This document shows, one piece after another, positions 7,232 to 11,596 of a DNA stretch of 11,596 nt. Under the pieces are notes generated by a model. That model saw only the letters and a list, made by a program, of their open reading frames with translations. It made no database searches and was not told the DNA's origin. The position numbers and the translations under genes were made by a program. Position 1 is the stretch's first letter. Every line of letters starts with the position of its first letter. Location of the stretch: NCBI GenBank assembly GCA_025351545.1, contig JANXVQ010000562.1, positions 1-11,596 of the forward strand, read 5' to 3'. This DNA is from Spirosoma sp. Its GTDB lineage: Bacteria; Bacteroidota; Bacteroidia; Cytophagales; Spirosomataceae.

Positions 7232-7285
7232 GGCTATTCATGACAACCATGCTTAGGTCTCACGAATCCATCTTGAAAGGCTTTC

Positions 7286-9925
7286 TTACTTCGTAACAAG
7301 AATTTTTTGCGTCAGCACAGTATCGCCAACATCTAGCCGCAAGAAATATAAACCGACTGCCAGATGGCTCAGGTCGAGTTGTTCACTCACCTTCTTATTC
7401 CTAACGTTTAGCATTTGTTGCCGTAAAATCTGGCCAGTTGGTCCAGCAATACTTAGTTGAACGTCGGACGTTGCTTTTGGCAAATCAGCGTCTAGTTGCA
7501 CCATACCGTTTGTCATTGGGTTTGGGTAGACTAAGAACGACCCTGAGTTAGTTGGCTCTATGGCCAGCACCAGTGGCGAAGACGGAGCCTGAATTCTCAG
7601 GTTATCAATAGCCCAACCCCAACCGTGGGCCAGTTGATCAGCCAATAACCGAAACCGAATCAGAATTAGATCGCCCGCCTGAAAAAGGCTTTTTTGATTT
7701 AGAAGTGGGATATCCCGATGTCTGTATAAGGCGGGAACACCTGCCGTTGCAGAGTTTTGCTCACCCGTCGTATTGGTAACCAAATTGTTGTTATAAGCCG
7801 CCAACCAATCAGCTTTATCAGCTGAGCTATAGGCATCGACATGAGGTTTCCAGGTGGCCCCCTTGTCGCGGGAGCCTTCTATAATAACGTAGTCATAAAA
7901 GTTAGTATCGCCCGGATGACTCCCGGCGCTTCCCGGTTCAACCAGCACAATTTCGTCGAAACGAATAACCGCACTATCGGGATTGGCCTTGATTCTAATT
8001 GGGGTCAGTAACACGTATTCATAATTGCTTTGACCCTGAAAATCGTTGCCATTCCGATAAGGGTGGTCCGAATGAATAGCCGCATCACTGAATCCAGACG
8101 GGGACGTTATCGTAAAACCGGAGCCCGTAAAATCACTGACCGTTGTTGCATCGCTGAACGTATTAATATATTGATCGCGCACTGCCTGTGTCGCAACGAC
8201 CTTAAGCTCATAAAACCCAGTTGCTGGACTAACCATCTGATTTTTATTTCGCGACGAGTCTCTGGCAACAATTCGGTACGTAATCCTATCGCCTGCTTTT
8301 AATGAATTGGCAGGAAAATCGATCCGGTTCGTGTAGACACTATCATAGGTGATATTGTTAACCGTTCGGCGGCTATACCGCAAGGTTCGGTTTGGCTGAG
8401 ATAGGCCGTTAATCTGGTACTCAACATAGGCAGACCCAATGTTACTTCGATCGTCGGTAATGCGGGCGTAGATGGGCAAGCTATCCGCAGCGGCCACCGA
8501 GAAAATAGTATTTTTTGATGGGCTGTACTGAATTACTGGTGGCGTATTGTCCGGGCCGATTCCTATGTGGTGCCAGGTTTGTGCCCCGTTGGTGAGTTTC
8601 CCGGGATTTGTGAATGTACGACTCGATGCATCCTGAGCTTGGAAATAATACCAGATACTGCCTTGCGCCTGGGCTGCAGGAAGCGTATACTGATACTCGT
8701 CTGATATACCCAATCGGATGGGCAATACGGCAGTATATGTTGAATCTTTAGCCGCAGGGGCACTTTTCCGATAAAACAACCGGACAGAACCCGCCGTCAG
8801 CGTCGTATCGCTGACGACCCGAACGCTGAATACAAAGTCTTTCACATCTTCGGAGTTTGCGATGGGTTGGTGTAGCAGCGAGGTCGTTTTCCACTCCAGA
8901 TCAGACAGGAAAATTAGCACAAGCGGCCCCGGCGAATGAACTGATTCGCCTTGTCCCAACATAGCACTCATCAATGAGCTAACGTTGCCCCGTGAGTAGA
9001 CATCTTCGTCGAGGTGATAAATACTTGCCGATCTATCGAACGTAGCTTTCGCCTGAAGTCTGAGCTTCTGGCCTGTTAGTCGCCGTAAAACTGGTCCGTT
9101 TAGAAACAAATCATTACCTGTCAACTGGCGATTTAAGGCTATCGAGTTGTTGGGGTACTCATTTTGAGAAGTTACCAGACGCTTTCCCTGGCCATTTTCG
9201 ATAAAGTGATCATAAATCGAAGGTAAATCGGCTAAATATTGCCCGTTTCCCTGATCGCCCTTACCCTGCTCAACGTTGAAAAAACCAATGAAGCCCAGCC
9301 CATGCGCCAGTTCATGCAAGACGGCCGTTACCAGATCTGTCTGACCAGAAGGTGTTTTGCCATCAGTGCCATAGTACCAATTATTATTACGATTAAAATC
9401 GGCGACAATATCGGCCTCGGTTACACTATTCAAGTCACGTCGGGCAATTTTTTCGGCCAGTGCAATTGGGTAAAACGCGGTTGCTTTTTGACCACCGTCG
9501 AAATTATATCGGTAGGAGGCCGGACCTGCCGAGCCCAGTAAATTAGGCACCTGCGACACCCAGTTTGCCTGAATCCGGATGGGCACCGATGAGACGATCA
9601 GCGTTGACCAAATATCGACCGCATACTGAAAAGCCTGTTTTGCTTCGGCCGTAAAATTCGTATACGTAACTATAAATTGTGCTGTAGGAGCCAGTGGACG
9701 GGCATTCGGACTTTTGAATTGAAGAAAGTCAACAGGTCGCGGAGTGTATGTTAATGAATTTTCTCCCGTAGAATAATAGCTGATTTTCGTGCCAGCCATC
9801 GACATGCTTACCGGTCTGGACAACTGAGCATTGGGCGTAGGCAAATTGCTTTTCTGAGCCAGCACGATATTCGCTCCCAGTAATCCGATTACAAAAATCA
9901 ATCGAGAGACATTCCTATAATTCAT
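7286..9925 (-). CDS. Secreted zinc metalloprotease-like protein with T9SS sorting domain
   Basis: An 879-residue protein expected to be exported by Sec, then moved through the type IX secretion system to the surface or medium. Signal peptide about 1-23 (cleavage near VLAQ). The catalytic-like domain (about 75-350) carries H204-E-L-A-H208-G-L-G-F, the HExxH zinc motif. A candidate third ligand H304 lies in YHLDE, and M319 in SSLM could form a Met-turn, an order that recalls leishmanolysin-type (M8) metzincins; this is inference. Two beta-sandwich, fibronectin-like regions follow (about 360-455 and 462-575), then a probable jelly-roll domain (about 590-778, ending WAIDNLRI). The C-terminal domain (about 798-879) has the T9SS type A hallmarks VYPNP, GLYFLRL and KILVTK. 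Substrate unknown. It is transcribed alone, converging on the DUF4249 gene 54 bases away with no clear terminator between. Confidence 0.88.
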   Translation of the reverse strand: MNYRNVSRLIFVIGLLGANIVLAQKSNLPTPNAQLSRPVSMSMAGTKISYYSTGENSLTYTPRPVDFLQFKSPNARPLAPTAQFIVTYTNFTAEAKQAFQYAVDIWSTLIVSSVPIRIQANWVSQVPNLLGSAGPASYRYNFDGGQKATAFYPIALAEKIARRDLNSVTEADIVADFNRNNNWYYGTDGKTPSGQTDLVTAVLHELAHGLGFIGFFNVEQGKGDQGNGQYLADLPSIYDHFIENGQGKRLVTSQNEYPNNSIALNRQLTGNDLFLNGPVLRRLTGQKLRLQAKATFDRSASIYHLDEDVYSRGNVSSLMSAMLGQGESVHSPGPLVLIFLSDLEWKTTSLLHQPIANSEDVKDFVFSVRVVSDTTLTAGSVRLFYRKSAPAAKDSTYTAVLPIRLGISDEYQYTLPAAQAQGSIWYYFQAQDASSRTFTNPGKLTNGAQTWHHIGIGPDNTPPVIQYSPSKNTIFSVAAADSLPIYARITDDRSNIGSAYVEYQINGLSQPNRTLRYSRRTVNNITYDSVYTNRIDFPANSLKAGDRITYRIVARDSSRNKNQMVSPATGFYELKVVATQAVRDQYINTFSDATTVSDFTGSGFTITSPSGFSDAAIHSDHPYRNGNDFQGQSNYEYVLLTPIRIKANPDSAVIRFDEIVLVEPGSAGSHPGDTNFYDYVIIEGSRDKGATWKPHVDAYSSADKADWLAAYNNNLVTNTTGEQNSATAGVPALYRHRDIPLLNQKSLFQAGDLILIRFRLLADQLAHGWGWAIDNLRIQAPSSPLVLAIEPTNSGSFLVYPNPMTNGMVQLDADLPKATSDVQLSIAGPTGQILRQQMLNVRNKKVSEQLDLSHLAVGLYFLRLDVGDTVLTQKILVTK

Positions 9926-9933
9926 ATTGACGT

Positions 9934-9945
9934 ATAGCTAGCTAT
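9934..9945 (-). promoter_or_regulatory. Perfect palindrome just before the protease start codon
   Basis: ATAGCTAGCTAT is a perfect 12-base palindrome that ends eight bases upstream of the protease ATG (minus strand). It lies where a ribosome would bind, so it could act as an operator or as a hairpin that hinders translation. No Shine-Dalgarno sequence is visible around it. Confidence 0.35.
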
Positions 9946-10017
9946 CCGGCGCAGGGATGTGCTTTGTTAAAAATGCAAATTTCGGCACTAAATGCATACG
10001 AAAAGGCATAAAAAAGG

Positions 10018-10075
10018 ACCGTTCAGTTGTAAATTCGTAGCATCGACTAAAGTTTGTACGGGATTAACGAACGGT
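10018..10075. repeat. Inverted repeat ACCGTTC/GAACGGT flanking the recQ promoter
   Basis: ACCGTTC (10018-10024) and GAACGGT (10069-10075) are exact reverse complements. The similarity continues loosely into GTT beyond each arm (AGTT on the left, AAC before the right arm). They sit either side of the proposed promoter at 10027-10056 in the 196-base divergent gap. They could be two half-sites for a regulator, or chance. Confidence 0.3.
10027..10056 (+). promoter_or_regulatory. Probable promoter of the recQ-like gene
   Basis: TTG (10027-10029), an 18-base spacer and TAAAGTTTG (10048-10056) resemble the Bacteroidota -33 (TTTG/TTG) and -7 (TAnnTTTG) boxes, with one extra base in the -7 box. The same nine bases stand upstream of ppk2 at 2296-2304. 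Transcription would start near 10062, leaving an untranslated leader of about 60 bases before the TTG start codon. The rest of this divergent gap shows no gene. Confidence 0.5.
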
Positions 10076-10121
10076 TTGTTGTTTGTAATTGCTCCATACT
10101 ACACGATCAACCCACAACGTA

Positions 10122-11596
10122 TTGACCATTCGCCAGATTTTACAACAGTTTTGGGGTTATTCTGACTTCCGGCCCATGCAGGAAGACGTGGTTAATGCCG
10201 TGCTAGACCGGCAGGATGCTCTCGTACTGATGCCAACCGGTGGAGGAAAATCCATATGTTTTCAGGTGCCAACGCTGGCAATGAAAGGCGTTTGCATTGT
10301 GGTAACGCCCCTTATTGCCCTGATGAAAGATCAGGTTGGACAGTTACGCAAACGGGGTATTCCAGCTTCGGCAATTTACTCCGGAATGCACTACCGGGAG
10401 ATTGATACGATTCTCGACAATTGCATTTACGGGAACACCAAATTCCTGTACGTTTCGCCCGAACGGTTGCGTACCGAAATCGTTATTGAGCGCGTCAAAC
10501 AGATGACCGTCTGCCTGTTAGCTGTTGACGAGGCACACTGCATTTCGGCTTGGGGCTACGACTTTAGGCCGCCTTATCTGCAAATTTCCGAGTTCCGTGA
10601 ACTCATTCCCGATACCCCGATTATTGCCCTGACCGCGTCGGCTACCCCCGACGTACAGACCGATATTCTGGAAAAACTGGCCTTAAAAACACCCCGGATA
10701 TTCAGGCAAACATTTGCCCGTCCAAACCTGTCTTATTCGGTTGTTCCCGAAGAAAATAAAGAAGCCCGACTGCTGCGTATTCTGCTAAATGTACCGGGTT
10801 CGGCCATTGTGTATGTTCGTAGCCGTAAGCAAACACAAAACATAGCGCAATGGCTTGTGCGACAGAGCATTTCGGCTGATTTCTACCACGCTGGCCTGAC
10901 AACTCAACAGCGAAGCGAGAAACAGGATGCCTGGATACAGAATCAGACGCGGGTAATCGTGTCAACCAACGCTTTTGGCATGGGCATCGACAAACCCGAT
11001 GTTCGGGTGGTGGTCCATTTAGATGTGCCCGACTCGCTCGAAGCCTATTATCAGGAAGCGGGCCGGGCCGGGCGAGATGGTCAGAAAGCCTATGCCGTGA
11101 TGCTCTACACCAACGGTGATCTGGAGAATTTACGCTACAGAACCGAACAGCTTTATCAGCCTGTCGAGATGCTGCGTCGGGTGTATCAGGCCATTGCCAA
11201 CTACACGGCGGTGCCCGTGGGTGGTGGCGAGTTTAGCAGTTATGATTTCGATTTGAGCGTGTTCACCAATACGTTTAATCTGCCGCAGCAGGAAACGCAT
11301 TACGCCCTAAAGCAACTTCAACTGGAAGGATTTATTCAATTAAACGAAAATTACTATCACCCTTCCCGGCTGGCGGTGGTGCTGGACAACAGGCAGTTAT
11401 ACGAATTTCAGGTATTGAATCCGCGTTTCGATTCCTTTCTGAAGTTGCTGTTGCGGATATATGGCGGTGAGTTATTTACAGACTTCATTACGATATCGGA
11501 ATCGACTTTAGCGCGGGCTTTTTCGCTGAACCAACCCGAAATAGAGATCTTGTTAGAGCAACTTCACGAACGAAATGTAATCATCTACGAAAAGCA
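10122..11596 (+). CDS. RecQ-family ATP-dependent DNA helicase (3' end outside window)
   Basis: A superfamily 2 helicase that unwinds DNA 3'-5' in repair and recombination. 491 codons are visible without interruption. Motifs, counting from the TTG start: FWGYSDFRPMQ (10-20, the RecQ motif 0 region), Walker A MPTGGGKS (37-44, K43), D136-E-A-H139, TASAT (171-175), STNAFGMGIDKPDVR (281-295) and the arginine-finger motif QEAGRAGRDG (311-320). The start is TTG at 10122: an in-frame TAA lies at 10086, and the first ATG (10176, in RPMQ) would cut off motif 0. After the helicase core I see no CRR or cysteine cluster of the usual RecQ zinc-binding domain. A winged-helix-like region may follow (about 367-410, including ETHYALKQLQLEGFI). 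The protein continues beyond the window, so an HRDC domain cannot be assessed. Its promoter is probably at 10027-10056. Confidence 0.92.
   Translation, partial: MTIRQILQQFWGYSDFRPMQEDVVNAVLDRQDALVLMPTGGGKSICFQVPTLAMKGVCIVVTPLIALMKDQVGQLRKRGIPASAIYSGMHYREIDTILDNCIYGNTKFLYVSPERLRTEIVIERVKQMTVCLLAVDEAHCISAWGYDFRPPYLQISEFRELIPDTPIIALTASATPDVQTDILEKLALKTPRIFRQTFARPNLSYSVVPEENKEARLLRILLNVPGSAIVYVRSRKQTQNIAQWLVRQSISADFYHAGLTTQQRSEKQDAWIQNQTRVIVSTNAFGMGIDKPDVRVVVHLDVPDSLEAYYQEAGRAGRDGQKAYAVMLYTNGDLENLRYRTEQLYQPVEMLRRVYQAIANYTAVPVGGGEFSSYDFDLSVFTNTFNLPQQETHYALKQLQLEGFIQLNENYYHPSRLAVVLDNRQLYEFQVLNPRFDSFLKLLLRIYGGELFTDFITISESTLARAFSLNQPEIEILLEQLHERNVIIYEK

Noticed and set aside
7232..7285. Terminator between the convergent DUF4249 and protease genes (GAAAG/CTTTC near 7275-7285)
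   Set aside because: The stem is only five bases with a one-base gap and no T-run follows, so it is not a credible terminator.
10702..10965. Minus-strand frame of 87 residues inside the recQ-like gene
   Set aside because: The plus strand here encodes conserved helicase motifs without interruption.
1..11596. CRISPR arrays, tRNA or rRNA genes, phage genes
   Set aside because: No regularly spaced repeats, cloverleaf-like sequence, rRNA blocks or phage proteins were seen on either strand.

Overview
The window looks like chromosomal DNA of a Bacteroidota member, most likely in Cytophagales (Spirosoma-like). The evidence is a type IX secretion (T9SS) C-terminal sorting domain, a TonB-dependent receptor paired with a DUF4249 lipoprotein, a class III-like PPK2, weak or absent Shine-Dalgarno sequences, and TTTG-type promoter elements. 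The genus is an inference from gene content, not a database match.

Layout: Positions 1-527 hold no recognisable gene; the first ~115 bases are very AT-rich and palindromic. A cation diffusion facilitator transporter (528-1472, +) converges on a methionine sulfoxide reductase MsrA gene (1569-2246, -), with a strong shared hairpin terminator between them. msrA is divergent from an intact polyphosphate:nucleotide phosphotransferase of the PPK2 family (2312-3199, +). Just downstream lies a broken second PPK2 (about 3339-3705): it is frameshifted, has a small internal deletion and lacks its C-terminal half. Next comes a two-gene outer-membrane unit, a TonB-dependent receptor (3834-6266, +) followed by a DUF4249 lipoprotein (6329-7231, +). 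Convergent with it is a large secreted zinc metalloprotease-like protein with a T9SS sorting domain (7286-9925, -). A divergent RecQ-family helicase starts at a TTG codon (10122) and runs off the right end.

The first part groups housekeeping and stress functions: metal export, repair of oxidised methionine, and nucleotide rephosphorylation from polyphosphate. The middle is envelope and secretion biology: TonB-driven uptake with a surface lipoprotein partner, and a secreted protease. I see no tRNA, rRNA, CRISPR array, insertion sequence or phage gene. I found no convincing new multi-gene system. The points most worth a second look are the decaying divergent PPK2 paralogue, the RecQ-like helicase that lacks the expected zinc-binding cysteines in its visible part, and the leishmanolysin-like metal-site layout of the T9SS protease.
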